From Labrys sp. KNU-23 (GTDB lineage Bacteria; Pseudomonadota; Alphaproteobacteria; Rhizobiales; Labraceae), in contig NZ_CP043489.1 of assembly GCF_008330945.1 (NCBI RefSeq), forward strand, positions 2,181,501 to 2,245,500: DNA of 64,000 nucleotides, given 5' to 3'. A program made the translations under genes and the position numbers. Numbering within the stretch: position 1 is the stretch's first letter; every line of letters starts with the position of its first letter. This document shows, one piece after another, positions 36,163 to 44,411 of the stretch. Below the pieces are notes generated by a model. The model saw only the letters and a list, made by a program, of their open reading frames with translations. It did not search any database and was not told the origin of the DNA.

Positions 36163-36182
36163 TTTTGCACACGCGTGCAAAA
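36163..36182. promoter_or_regulatory. LacI-family operator
   Basis: TTTTGCACACGCGTGCAAAA is a perfect dyad with 8-base arms and a 4-base centre, 33 bases upstream of the binding-protein start and in the space shared with the divergent LacI regulator. A partial second site, GTGCAA, occurs at 36295-36300 nearer the regulator. Confidence 0.85.
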
Positions 36183-36331
36183 GCTGCATCAGCACGATCC
36201 CCCTGTCAATCCCGAATACCGCATCGAAATTTCCCCGAAGATACACGCCAACTGGGAAAAACCAACGGCAACGCTTGCGCATGACTGCAAGGGCGTGCAA
36301 CCTCCTCGTCCCTGTTCGACCGGCTCCCGTC

Positions 36332-37381
36332 ATGAAACCAGCCCGCTCCTTCGTCAGCGCCGAGGAAGTCGCCAGACTGGCCGGCGTTTCCCGTTCGGCC
36401 GTATCCCGCGCTTTCACGCCGGGCGCCAGCGTCTCGGAAGAAACACGCAAGCGCGTGATGGAGGCAGCCCAGAATCTGGGCTACCACGTCAACCATCTCG
36501 CCCGCGGCCTGATGCGCCAGCAGAGCGGCATCGTCTGCCTGATCGTCTCCGACGTCGACACACCGTTCCAGTCGCGCCTGGCCCGGAACCTGATCGGCCG
36601 GCTGCAGCAGGCGGGCAAGGTTGCCATGGTGATCAATTCCTCCGGCTCGCCCGAAGCCGTGGCCGGCGCGGTGCGCCAGACCCTGAACTACCGGGCCGAC
36701 GCCACGGTGGTGCTTTCGGGCACGCCGGACAGGGCCATCGCCCGTACCTGCCTCGACCACGGCCAGGAACTGATCCTGATCAACCGCGACCAGGATTTCG
36801 ACGAAGCGCATACCATCACCGTCGGCAACCAGGATGCCGCCAGGCAGGCCGTGCTGGCCTTCCAGCGCGCCGGTTGCCGGCGCCTGGCCTGCGTCACCTC
36901 GCAGGCCGGCACCCCCAGCCTCACCGAACGCGAGCAGGCTTTCCTCGAAGCAGCCCGCCAGGCCGGCTTCGAGCCGATCCATTGGCGCCACGGCCGCACC
37001 AGCTACGAGGCCGGCGCCGAAGCGGCACGCGCCCTGTTCACCCGGCAGGTCACGCCCGACGCCGCCTTCTGCATCAACGACCTGATGGCCTGCGGCTTCG
37101 TCGACGCCGCCCGCAAGGAGTTCGGCCTGCGCGTGCCGGAGGATCTGTGCGTCATCGGTTTCGACGACATCGAGCAGGCCGGCTGGCGGGCCTATGACCT
37201 CACCACCTTCGCCCAGCCCATCGACCATATCGCCGACAAGGTTGCCGAACTGGTGCGCGACGGCGGCACGGTCGGCCGCCAGGGCGGCATGATCGGCCGG
37301 GGCACGCGCACTTGCCTCGACGTGCCCCTGATCTGGCGCGGCACGGTACGCATGCCCGACCTGTCGCGGCAGGAAGGCTAA
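36332..37381 (+). CDS. LacI family transcriptional regulator
   Basis: A 349-residue repressor-type protein. The N-terminal helix-turn-helix and hinge are clear: SAEEVARLAGVSRSAVSRAF then LGYHVNHLARGLMRQ (about residues 9-66). The periplasmic-binding-protein-like effector domain follows, with DAAFCINDLMACGF and LCVIGFDDIEQAGW near 240-285. It is divergent from the AfuABC-like operon, with a dyad operator between, so it very probably controls that operon in response to the imported sugar or a derivative. The ATG at 36332 sits directly before the HTH. Confidence 0.93.
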   Translation: MKPARSFVSAEEVARLAGVSRSAVSRAFTPGASVSEETRKRVMEAAQNLGYHVNHLARGLMRQQSGIVCLIVSDVDTPFQSRLARNLIGRLQQAGKVAMVINSSGSPEAVAGAVRQTLNYRADATVVLSGTPDRAIARTCLDHGQELILINRDQDFDEAHTITVGNQDAARQAVLAFQRAGCRRLACVTSQAGTPSLTEREQAFLEAARQAGFEPIHWRHGRTSYEAGAEAARALFTRQVTPDAAFCINDLMACGFVDAARKEFGLRVPEDLCVIGFDDIEQAGWRAYDLTTFAQPIDHIADKVAELVRDGGTVGRQGGMIGRGTRTCLDVPLIWRGTVRMPDLSRQEG

Positions 37382-37410
37382 AGCGTTTTTCGGCGAAACG
37401 CGCTTTGCTC
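37381..37410. repeat. Family D repeat fragment flanking the IS element
   Basis: AAGCGTTTTTCGGCGAAACG followed by CGCTTTGCTC starts at the stop codon of the LacI gene and ends at the left edge of the insertion sequence. Confidence 0.6.
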
Positions 37411-37412
37411 TA

Positions 37413-38226
37413 AGGGGTGTGGGGATTCACAAACGAGGAGCAATGTGCTTCAAGCTTTGAATGGATCGCTATGTTTTGACGGACGCCCAATGGGCGAAGA
37501 TTGAGCCTCATTGCCTTGGCAAGGCGAGGGACCCCGGGCGCAGTGGCAGCGATAATCGCCTGTTTATCGAGGCTGTTTTGTGGATTGTGCGCACGAGCAG
37601 CCCCTGGCGGGATCTTCCGGCTCAATTTGGCAACTGGAGCACAGCTTTTCGGCGCTTCAGCGACTGGCGCAAGGCCGATGTCTTCGTGAAGATCTTCCAA
37701 GCCTGTAGCGATGAACCAGATATGGAATACGCCATGGTCGATGCCACTATCGTCAAGGTCCACCGTCACGGACAGGGCGCAAAAGGGGGACTCAGAGCCA
37801 GGCCATAGGCCGTTCCAAAGGCGGCATGACCACCAAGATCCTGGCACTTACCGACGCCTTGGGCAATCTCGTGCGCTTCGAACTCCTGCCCGGACATCGC
37901 TTCGACACTGTTGGAATAGAGCCCCTCCTCAAAGGCGTCGATTTCGGTGGCCTGATCGCCGACAAGGCCTTCGATAGCGATCGCATTATTGCCGATCTCA
38001 ACAAGCGCGGCGCCAAAATCGTCATCTCCCAGCATTCCAGGCGAGCACAGCCGCTCAAGCTCGACCGCGAACTCTACAAATGGCGACATCTCATCGAGAA
38101 CTTCTTCTGCAAGCTCAAGGAATTCAAACGCATTGCCATGCGCGCCGACAAAACAGACCAAAGCTTTTCAGCCATCATCTATCTCGCCGCCGCCGTCATA
38201 AATTCACGATGAATCCCCACAAGCCT
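37413..38226 (+). mobile_element. IS5-family insertion sequence (IS427-like group)
   Basis: An 814-base element with 17-base terminal inverted repeats matching at 15 positions (AGGGGTGTGGGGATTCA at 37413, complement of TGAATCCCCACAAGCCT ending 38226). It is flanked by a TA duplication (37411-37412, 38227-38228). The flanks join to CTAG, a favoured target of this group. It contains one transposase split by a -1 frameshift site and looks intact. It lies between two intergenic repeat units, so no gene is broken. Confidence 0.9.
37461..38212 (+). CDS. IS5-family transposase, expressed by -1 frameshift
   Basis: Two overlapping frames encode one DDE transposase. The first (37461-37808, 115 residues) begins MDRYVLTDAQWAKIEPHCLG and contains the first catalytic Asp in AMVDATIVK. 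The second, in the -1 frame, continues GTQSQAIGRSKGG and holds DKAFDSD and LIENFFCKLKEFKRIAMR with the second Asp and the Glu. The slippery sequence AAAAGGGGG is at 37781-37789. Fusion at that point gives about 250 residues, normal for the IS427 group, so the split is most likely programmed rather than a mutation. Confidence 0.88.
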
Positions 38227-38227
38227 T

Positions 38228-38331
38228 AGAGCATCGTGCTGAAAAGTGGACGCCGGTTTTCGGCAAAAACGATGCGACGACAATAACCTACAGCACCGGA
38301 TCCGATTCCGGAATCGGATCCGGTGCTGTAG
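38228..38331. repeat. Rhizobial intergenic repeat with a perfect 44-bp palindrome
   Basis: AGAGCATCGTGCTGAAAAGT starts a widely dispersed rhizobial repeat type. It is followed by an uninterrupted palindrome at 38288-38331 with 22-base arms (CTACAGCACCGGATCCGATT and on, no spacer). It lies 20 bases beyond the stop of the CobW-like gene and may end that transcript. Confidence 0.85.
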
Positions 38332-38351
38332 GCCCGCCTCTTCTCCCGCGC

Positions 38352-39365
38352 TCAGAAAGCCAGGGGATTGTCGATCAGGGCGGCTCGATCGGGAGCATCC
38401 AGACGTGGCTCGTCGCAGAAGGCCGCGAACAGGTCCTCGATACTCCGACGATCGAGATCACGACCGATCACCACGATGCGGGTGCGCCGGTCCGGGCTCG
38501 GCCAGGCGTCGAGACGTTCCGGCGGCGCGAACCAATGCTGGACGCCATGCAGGACCACCGGCCGTTCGGGATCGTCGGCGAGCCTCACCAGGGCCTTGAA
38601 GCGCAACAGGCCTTCGCCGAAACGTTCGCGCAATTCATCGATGAAGGCGATGAAGCGCCCGGGCGCCAGGGTCTTGTCGGTCTCCAGCGTGAAGGAAGCG
38701 ATCGAGGCGTCATGGGCTGAAAAGAAGGGTCGCGTACCGACAGCCGTCCCGGCACCTGGAAATTCCGCCTCCTCAAGCAACGTCGCCGCACCGGCATCCG
38801 GCATGAGATTGATGGCAGCGCGCGGATTGAGCGCCTGCAGCCTTGCCGCGAAGGCCGTGGTGTCACCGGCGAGATCGGTCTTGCTGACCAGGATCCGGTC
38901 CGCCACCGCAAGCTGGGCGACAGCCTCGGCATGCTGATCGAGCAGTGTTTCCCCCCTGAGGGCATCGGCGACCGCGATGACAGCGGCGAGGACATAGCCC
39001 GCCGCCGCCAGTTGCGGTGCCATCAAGGTCTGCAGCACGGGTGTGGGATGGGCGAGGCCGGTCGTCTCGATCACCACGCGGGCGAAAGGCGGCAACGCGC
39101 CCGCTGCCCGCCGCGCCGCCAGATCGGCCAGCGTGTCGAGGAGATCGCCGCGCAGGCTGCAGCACAGGCAGCCCGAGGACAGCAGCACCACGCCATCACC
39201 CGATTTTTCGACCAGCAGGTGGTCGAGCCCGGCCTCGCCATATTCGTTGATCACCACGGCCGTGTCGGCCAAGGCGGGGTCCTTCAGGAGGCGATTGAGC
39301 AGCGACGTCTTGCCGGCGCCGAGAAAACCCGTGAGCACGAAGGCGGGAATGCGGGGCGGCGTCAT
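38352..39365 (-). CDS. COG0523 (CobW/ZNG1-type) GTPase, metallochaperone family
   Basis: A 337-residue G3E-family GTPase. The P-loop is GFLGAGKTS (about 13-21), the family metal motif CLCC is in LLSSGCLCCSL (about 62-72), and IETTGLAHP and LVSKTDLAG are the later nucleotide motifs. The C-terminal CobW domain ends with HWFAPPERLDAWP and TRIVVIGRDLD. COG0523 proteins deliver metals such as zinc or cobalt to client proteins, often under metal limitation, but no Zur-like box was found here. The gene overlaps the EamA gene by four bases (ATGA). Confidence 0.9.
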   Translation of the reverse strand: MTPPRIPAFVLTGFLGAGKTSLLNRLLKDPALADTAVVINEYGEAGLDHLLVEKSGDGVVLLSSGCLCCSLRGDLLDTLADLAARRAAGALPPFARVVIETTGLAHPTPVLQTLMAPQLAAAGYVLAAVIAVADALRGETLLDQHAEAVAQLAVADRILVSKTDLAGDTTAFAARLQALNPRAAINLMPDAGAATLLEEAEFPGAGTAVGTRPFFSAHDASIASFTLETDKTLAPGRFIAFIDELRERFGEGLLRFKALVRLADDPERPVVLHGVQHWFAPPERLDAWPSPDRRTRIVVIGRDLDRRSIEDLFAAFCDEPRLDAPDRAALIDNPLAF

Positions 39366-40252
39366 GCCGATACGACCTTTCTGCGACTTTCCATCAGTAC
39401 CGATGCCACCACGGCGATGAACACCAGCGTGCCGCCACTGACCTGCTGAGGCGTCAGATGTTCGCCAAGCACCTGTGTCGCCAGCAGGATCGAGGCGACG
39501 GGCTCGGCGCAGAACACCAAGCCCAGCGCGGCCGGCGGCGTCAACCGGGCCGCCGTCAAATGGAGCGCGAAAGCCAGGACGAACAGGCCGATATGCAGGC
39601 CAGCCGGCACCCCCGCCGCCAGCAGCACGGCCGGAGACGCCAGCTTGCCGGTGGCCAGGCAGGCCGCCAGCGCAACCGGAATCAGGACCAGTTGAGTCCA
39701 GAATCCGGCAATCGCGGGATTGACGCCGCGCGTTGCCCTCGCGGCGCAGAAGAACTGCAGGGCGGCGGCCACCGCCGCCATCAGGGCCAGCGCCACGCCC
39801 CGCCAATCCAGAGCACCGAAATCGGCGCCGAGGGCGATGACGAGGCCGATGAAGGCGAGGGCGAAGATGGCGAGCCGCGCCAGCGTCAATCGTTCGCCGT
39901 CTACCAGCGGGCTGATCACCAGGATGAGCAGCGGGTAGGTGTAATAGAGGATGGTGGCGATCCCCACCGGAATGAAGGCGACCGAGGAAATGTAACAAAG
40001 GCCGACGAAACTGGTGGCGATGCCCAGGCCGAAGACCGGCAGGCGCCAGGGCCGGGCCACGGCCAGCGTGCCGCCCTGGGCAAGGCCCAGACCGCCGAGC
40101 AGCGCCACGAGCAGAAAGGCCCGGTAGAACACCACCGTCGGCCCGTTCGCCCCGGCCTCTGCGGCAAGCTTGGCGTAGGGCACGTTAGCGCCATAGCACA
40201 GGGCCGCGAGCAGCCCGAGGCTCAATCCGGTGAGGATGGTGTTGTTCGACAT
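39362..40252 (-). CDS. EamA family (DMT superfamily) transporter
   Basis: A 296-residue inner-membrane protein with ten predicted helices in two homologous EamA halves (about residues 5-135 and 150-285). The second half includes FVLAFALHLTAARLTPPAALGLVFCAEPVASILLA, a typical EamA arrangement with conserved Pro and Glu. DMT exporters move amino acids or other metabolites; the substrate is not predictable. The ATG at 40252 is used because family members start close to the first helix. It is co-transcribed with the downstream COG0523 GTPase. Confidence 0.88.
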   Translation of the reverse strand: MSNNTILTGLSLGLLAALCYGANVPYAKLAAEAGANGPTVVFYRAFLLVALLGGLGLAQGGTLAVARPWRLPVFGLGIATSFVGLCYISSVAFIPVGIATILYYTYPLLILVISPLVDGERLTLARLAIFALAFIGLVIALGADFGALDWRGVALALMAAVAAALQFFCAARATRGVNPAIAGFWTQLVLIPVALAACLATGKLASPAVLLAAGVPAGLHIGLFVLAFALHLTAARLTPPAALGLVFCAEPVASILLATQVLGEHLTPQQVSGGTLVFIAVVASVLMESRRKVVSA

Positions 40253-40415
40253 TGCGGGGCGGTCCGGAGGCTCCCGCCAATGCGGGCTTGCGGCCAAGCT
40301 CTAAGCTGGGCCGGGCCGAAAGCAAGAGCGGACTCAACCCAATGCGGCCGGCCCAGGCAGGAAACGCCCCAGTTTGTCATAGCCGGGCTTGACCCGGCTA
40401 TCCAGAAGCCACCCC

Positions 40416-41765
40416 CTACCCCTCGTGATGCGCCTTGCGCTTGGGCGGTTTGGCAGGAGTCTTGGCTGGGGTCTTGGGCGGCGTCTTCGGCTTGCTCTCG
40501 GCGGCCTTCTTCAGGTTCTTTCGGCCCTTGCTGAGCTTGGAGTCGGTAAGCTGATCGGGCACCGCCAGCGATTTACCGGGATCGGCATAGCCGGCCGCCG
40601 TCACGCCCTTCTTGCCGGCGAGCTTGCTGGTCGGCAGCTCTTTCGCAGGCTTGGGTGGCAGATCGGCGAGAATGGGCGTGTTGGGCAGGCTGTAGATCGG
40701 GCGACGGGGCCCGAGATAGGGGCCGACCGCAATGGGCGGCGCCGTCACCCAGCTCGCCAGCAACGGACTGGGTTCCGGCGCGGGTACAGGCGCTCCCGGG
40801 CCGCCGGGCAGCACCTCGGCGGTGTCGGCACTCTCTGCCGCGCCCGAACCGCCCTTCTTGCGCGAGCAGGCAATGTCGCGAATGTCGGTCGGGCCGGGAT
40901 AAGCCGAGGGCGGCAACTGGGTGGCGAGCGGCGCCTTGGTGAAAAAGCCGCCACCCGAATTGGTATAATTGGCCTCGAACAGCGATACCGCCTGATTGGT
41001 ACGCTCCTTGGGCGTCGGCGCCCCCATGATCACGGTGATCAGCTTGCGGCCGTTGCGGGTGGCCGTCGCCACCACGTTGAAGCCGGCAGCACAGATGAAG
41101 CCCGTCTTCATGCCGTCGGTACCGGGATAACGATAGACCAGGGCATTGTGGGTGCGCATGACCCGATTGCCGGACTGGATGGTCTGGATCTGGAACAGCG
41201 AGGCGTATTGCGGGAATTGCGTGATGATGGCGTCCGCCATCACCGCCATGTCGCGCGCCGAGGTGATCTGGCGCGGATCGGGCAGGCCGTTGGGATTGAC
41301 CCACTGGCTCTGACTCATGCCCAGCGCCCGCGAATTGGCGTTCATCTCGGCAGCGAAGCTGTCCACCGAACCGGACACGCCTTCTGCCAGGGCCACGGCA
41401 ATGTCATTGGCCGAATGCACGACCAGCATTTTGAGGGCGTCGTCGATGGTGACCATCGTGCCGACCGGATAGCCCATCTTGGAAGGCGCCTGCCTGGCGG
41501 CGAGCGGCGAAATCGCGATCGGCGTGCCGAGGTCGACACGCCCCGACTTGATGGCCTTGAACACGGTATAGGCCGTCATCAGCTTGGTGAGGGAAGCCGG
41601 ATACCACGGCCTGGTCGCATCCTGCTGCTGCAGCACCCTGCCGCTGGCGGCATCGACGACGATAGTGGGGTTCGCGATGGGATTGGCACGCGCAACGCCT
41701 GCGGCGAGTCCGAGGGCCAGGCCGGCCACGAGCGTGGTGGTGATTGCGCGGTTCGTAATACCCAT
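40416..41765 (-). CDS. D-alanyl-D-alanine carboxypeptidase, PBP5/6 family (S11)
   Basis: A 449-residue exported penicillin-binding protein that trims the terminal D-Ala of peptidoglycan stem peptides. The signal peptide ends VARANPI (about residue 26). The three active-site motifs are present: SLTK in PASLTKLMTAYTVF (about 59-62), SAN in VVHSANDIAVALAEG (about 118-120) and KTG in DGMKTGFICAAGFN (about 222-224). The C-terminus beyond about residue 290 is not a standard PBP5 beta domain. It is Pro-rich and ends in a Lys/Pro/Ala-rich low-complexity tail (KTPPKTPAKTPAKPPKRKAH), possibly binding the anionic envelope. Confidence 0.93.
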   Translation of the reverse strand: MGITNRAITTTLVAGLALGLAAGVARANPIANPTIVVDAASGRVLQQQDATRPWYPASLTKLMTAYTVFKAIKSGRVDLGTPIAISPLAARQAPSKMGYPVGTMVTIDDALKMLVVHSANDIAVALAEGVSGSVDSFAAEMNANSRALGMSQSQWVNPNGLPDPRQITSARDMAVMADAIITQFPQYASLFQIQTIQSGNRVMRTHNALVYRYPGTDGMKTGFICAAGFNVVATATRNGRKLITVIMGAPTPKERTNQAVSLFEANYTNSGGGFFTKAPLATQLPPSAYPGPTDIRDIACSRKKGGSGAAESADTAEVLPGGPGAPVPAPEPSPLLASWVTAPPIAVGPYLGPRRPIYSLPNTPILADLPPKPAKELPTSKLAGKKGVTAAGYADPGKSLAVPDQLTDSKLSKGRKNLKKAAESKPKTPPKTPAKTPAKPPKRKAHHEG

Positions 41766-42031
41766 CAGTTCCTCTTTCGGCTTCAGCGGCGGCCACACAT
41801 CCTCCGCAAGGGGGGCATTTTGATGACCACCCCGGTGAATTGGCGCGCATGCATGGGCAGAAGGGCCAGTATCGCGGCAAAGCATCAGCGGATCAACCGC
41901 GCATCTGCCGCCGGTTACCGCGCCGGCGGCGTATGGTTACCGGCGCGCAGGAAGGAGCCTGAAACGGGCTGGCCGCCCGCAAGGCCCCTTGCGGTTTGAC
42001 GAAATCGTCGATAACCGCAAAGGCCTATTTG

Positions 42032-42075
42032 AAACAAAGAGTTAGACTAAGCGCGCATTCAACCATGAACGCGCT
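42032..42075. repeat. Family D repeat at the end of the choline transporter operon
   Basis: AAACAAAGAGTTAGACTAAGCG followed by the imperfect hairpin AGCGCGCATTCA...TGAACGCGCT. It overlaps the last bases of the ATPase gene. The rest of the 308-base gap 41766-42073 holds the carboxypeptidase promoter side and no gene I can support. Confidence 0.55.
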
Positions 42076-43267
42076 AGGCGTCCTGGCGCCGGAGCACGGC
42101 CTGCAGCACATCCTTGACTCCGATGGCGCCGACGAAGCGGTTGTCGTCGTCGAAAAGGGCGACCGGGGCGGTGTTGGACTTGTGCATCGCCAGCATCACG
42201 GTCTTGAGCGAGGTGCCGGGGCTGGCCCAATAGCAGGGGCGCTCTTCGTCGGTTACCGGCTTTTCGCATTCGGAGCAATGCACCCAGGCGCCGTGCACGC
42301 CATCGCGCTCGGCTTCCACGACATGGCCATCGTCATCGAGCCGGAAGCGCGTGGTTTGGCGGGTGTCGAGCCAGATCCAGCCATCTTCGCCACGATGGAG
42401 ATCGCGCGCGTCCTGCATGACATGCCAGGCGGTGAGCACGCTGAGCGGATTCACATTGGCGATGAATTCCTGGACATAGTCGTTGGCCGGACGCAGCACG
42501 ATGTCCTCGGGTTGGCCGGACTGCACGATGCGCCCGCTCTCCAGGATGGTGATGGTGTTGCCGATCTTGAGCGCCTCCTCGAGATCGTGGCTGACGAAGA
42601 TGATGGTCTTCTTCAGTTCCTTCTGCAGCTGCAGCAATTCGTCCTGTAGCTTGGTGCGGATCAGGGGATCGAGCGCCGAGAAGGGTTCGTCCATCAGCAG
42701 AATCGGTGCTTCGGTAGCAAAAGCGCGCGCAAGGCCCACGCGCTGCTGCATGCCGCCGGACAGTTCATGGGCGAATTTCTTCTCCCATTGCTTGAGATGA
42801 ACCAGCTCCAATTGCTTGTCGACCTTGGCCTTGCGCTCGGCTTCGGGCACGCCGGCGAGCTCCAGGCCGAAGCCGACATTCTCCGCCACCGTGCGCCAGG
42901 GCAGGAGGCCGAATTGCTGGAACACCATGGCGACGGAATGCTGGCGGACATGGCGCAAGGTCTGCTCGTTGCAGCTGACCACATCGACCATCTTGTCGCC
43001 GGACTTCACCAGCACCTGGCCGCGCGTTACCTTGTTGAGGCCGTTGACGGCACGCATCAGGGTCGATTTGCCGGACCCCGACAGGCCCATCAGCACGCTG
43101 ATCTCGCCTTCCCGCACTGTCAGGTTGCCATCGGCGCAGCCCAGCACCGAACCGGTCTTCTCCAGGATCTCCGCCCGGGTCGAGCCGGCATCGAGCAGCT
43201 TGATGGCCTCGGCCTGGCGGGCCCCGAAGATGATATCGACATTCTTGAAATCGACGGCAATGCTCAT
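42074..43267 (-). CDS. choV: Choline/glycine betaine ABC transporter ATP-binding protein
   Basis: A 397-residue ProV-class ATPase. A characteristic N-terminal extension (to about 60) precedes Walker A GLSGSGKST. The signature LSGGMQQR, Walker B ILLMDEP and H-loop FVSHD are intact. After about residue 275 come a linker and a CBS-like domain (TSLKTVMLAMHKSNTAPVALFDDDNRFVGAIGVKDVL). Between them lies an unusual cysteine cluster, CSECEKPVTDEERPC, which could bind metal. The product powers uptake through the adjacent permease; the start and the permease stop overlap by one base. Confidence 0.9.
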   Translation of the reverse strand: MSIAVDFKNVDIIFGARQAEAIKLLDAGSTRAEILEKTGSVLGCADGNLTVREGEISVLMGLSGSGKSTLMRAVNGLNKVTRGQVLVKSGDKMVDVVSCNEQTLRHVRQHSVAMVFQQFGLLPWRTVAENVGFGLELAGVPEAERKAKVDKQLELVHLKQWEKKFAHELSGGMQQRVGLARAFATEAPILLMDEPFSALDPLIRTKLQDELLQLQKELKKTIIFVSHDLEEALKIGNTITILESGRIVQSGQPEDIVLRPANDYVQEFIANVNPLSVLTAWHVMQDARDLHRGEDGWIWLDTRQTTRFRLDDDGHVVEAERDGVHGAWVHCSECEKPVTDEERPCYWASPGTSLKTVMLAMHKSNTAPVALFDDDNRFVGAIGVKDVLQAVLRRQDA

Positions 43268-44112
43268 CAATGTGCTCCCTTCGTACGGCACAGACGATCG
43301 AGCACGATCGCCAGGATCACGATGCAGGCGCCCGCTTCGAAGCCGCGCGGAATGTTGAACTGGCCCATGGCACGCACGACGTCGACGCCCAATCCTTCGG
43401 CACCGACAAGGCCGGCGATGACCACCATCGACAGGCTGAGCATGATGCACTGGGTGACGCCGGCCATGATCGTGGGCATGGCATGCGGCAATTCCACCTT
43501 CCACAACAGCTGGTGCTTGGTGGAGCCGAAGGATTCGCCGGCCTCCTTGAGCGCGACCGGCGTGGAGGTGATGCCGAGATAGGTCAACCGGATCGGGGCG
43601 GGCAGGGCGAAGATCAGGGTTGCGATCAGGCCCGGGGCGGCGCCGAGGCGGAACAGCGCGACCATCGGGATGAGATAGACCAGGGTCGGCAGGGTCTGCA
43701 TCATGTCGAGGACGGGATGCAGCACGGTATAGAGCTTGGGACGGTGCGCAGCCATCACGCCCAGCGGAATACCGATGGCCATGGCAACGGCAGCCGACCA
43801 GATCACCAGCGAAACCGTCTTCATGGTCGCGGCCCAATAGCCCTGGTTCCAGATGAACAGGCAGCCGAGGACGATGAACAGGCAGAGCTGCCAGGAACGG
43901 TGCCGCCACCAAGCCAGGGCGACGACCAGCACGATGATGACGATGGGCGGAGGGTAGGTCAGCAGCGACGAGGTGCCGTTGACGATGAACTCGATGCTCA
44001 GGCGCAGCGGATCGAACAGCCAGGTGGTGCAATATTTTTGCAGGAACTCGATGACGAGCTGCATGAGCTTGCCGAATGGCAGCTTCGTATCCGTCACCCA
44101 ATCGAACATCAT
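43267..44112 (-). CDS. choW: Choline/glycine betaine ABC transporter permease
   Basis: A 281-residue ProW-type permease with about six helices and the conserved coupling region GVMAAHRPKLYTVLHPVLDMMQTLPTLVYLIPMVALF and KEAGESFGSTKHQLLWKVELPHAMPTIMAGV (EAA loop). It forms the membrane channel for the choline/betaine importer. It lies between the ATPase (one-base overlap) and, upstream, the binding-protein gene, from which it is separated by 299 bases holding a palindromic repeat. A second ATG three bases later could also start translation. Confidence 0.92.
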   Translation of the reverse strand: MMFDWVTDTKLPFGKLMQLVIEFLQKYCTTWLFDPLRLSIEFIVNGTSSLLTYPPPIVIIVLVVALAWWRHRSWQLCLFIVLGCLFIWNQGYWAATMKTVSLVIWSAAVAMAIGIPLGVMAAHRPKLYTVLHPVLDMMQTLPTLVYLIPMVALFRLGAAPGLIATLIFALPAPIRLTYLGITSTPVALKEAGESFGSTKHQLLWKVELPHAMPTIMAGVTQCIMLSLSMVVIAGLVGAEGLGVDVVRAMGQFNIPRGFEAGACIVILAIVLDRLCRTKGAH

Positions 44113-44123
44113 ATCCCCCGCGC

Positions 44124-44223
44124 TAAAGCGTTTTGCGATTTGACGGGATCGGCAAGAATCGCAAAGACGCGTCGAACAAAGAGTGAGCGCAAAGAGTGTT
44201 CACACTGAACGCGCTTTGCTCCA
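44124..44223. repeat. Palindromic repeat, family D, inside the choline operon
   Basis: AAAGCGTTTTGCGATTTGAC opens the unit and the hairpin GAGCGCAAAGAGTGTTC...GAACGCGCTTTGCTC closes it. It is nearly the same sequence as 13852-13950 in opposite orientation. It separates the binding-protein gene from the permease gene, so it may be an expression-tuning insertion. Confidence 0.8.
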
Positions 44224-44411
44224 GATCGCAGACCGTCCGGCGCCCTGGCTGAAGCCACGACGATCCGTACGACCTGCCGACGTCACTAGTGCCGGCCCAA
44301 GAGAGGGCATGAAATCATCGAGAGCCGATCTTGTGCCGGCTTGGTCGTGCCATCCGGCGAGCTTTGCCGCCGGATGCTTCTCACGCATTCATTCGAGAAT
44401 GGAGCCTGCCG

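Noticed and set aside
37461..38212. Broken transposase pseudogene
   Set aside because: The frame change coincides with a slippery AAAAGGGGG and gives a full DDE protein, as expected for a programmed frameshift.
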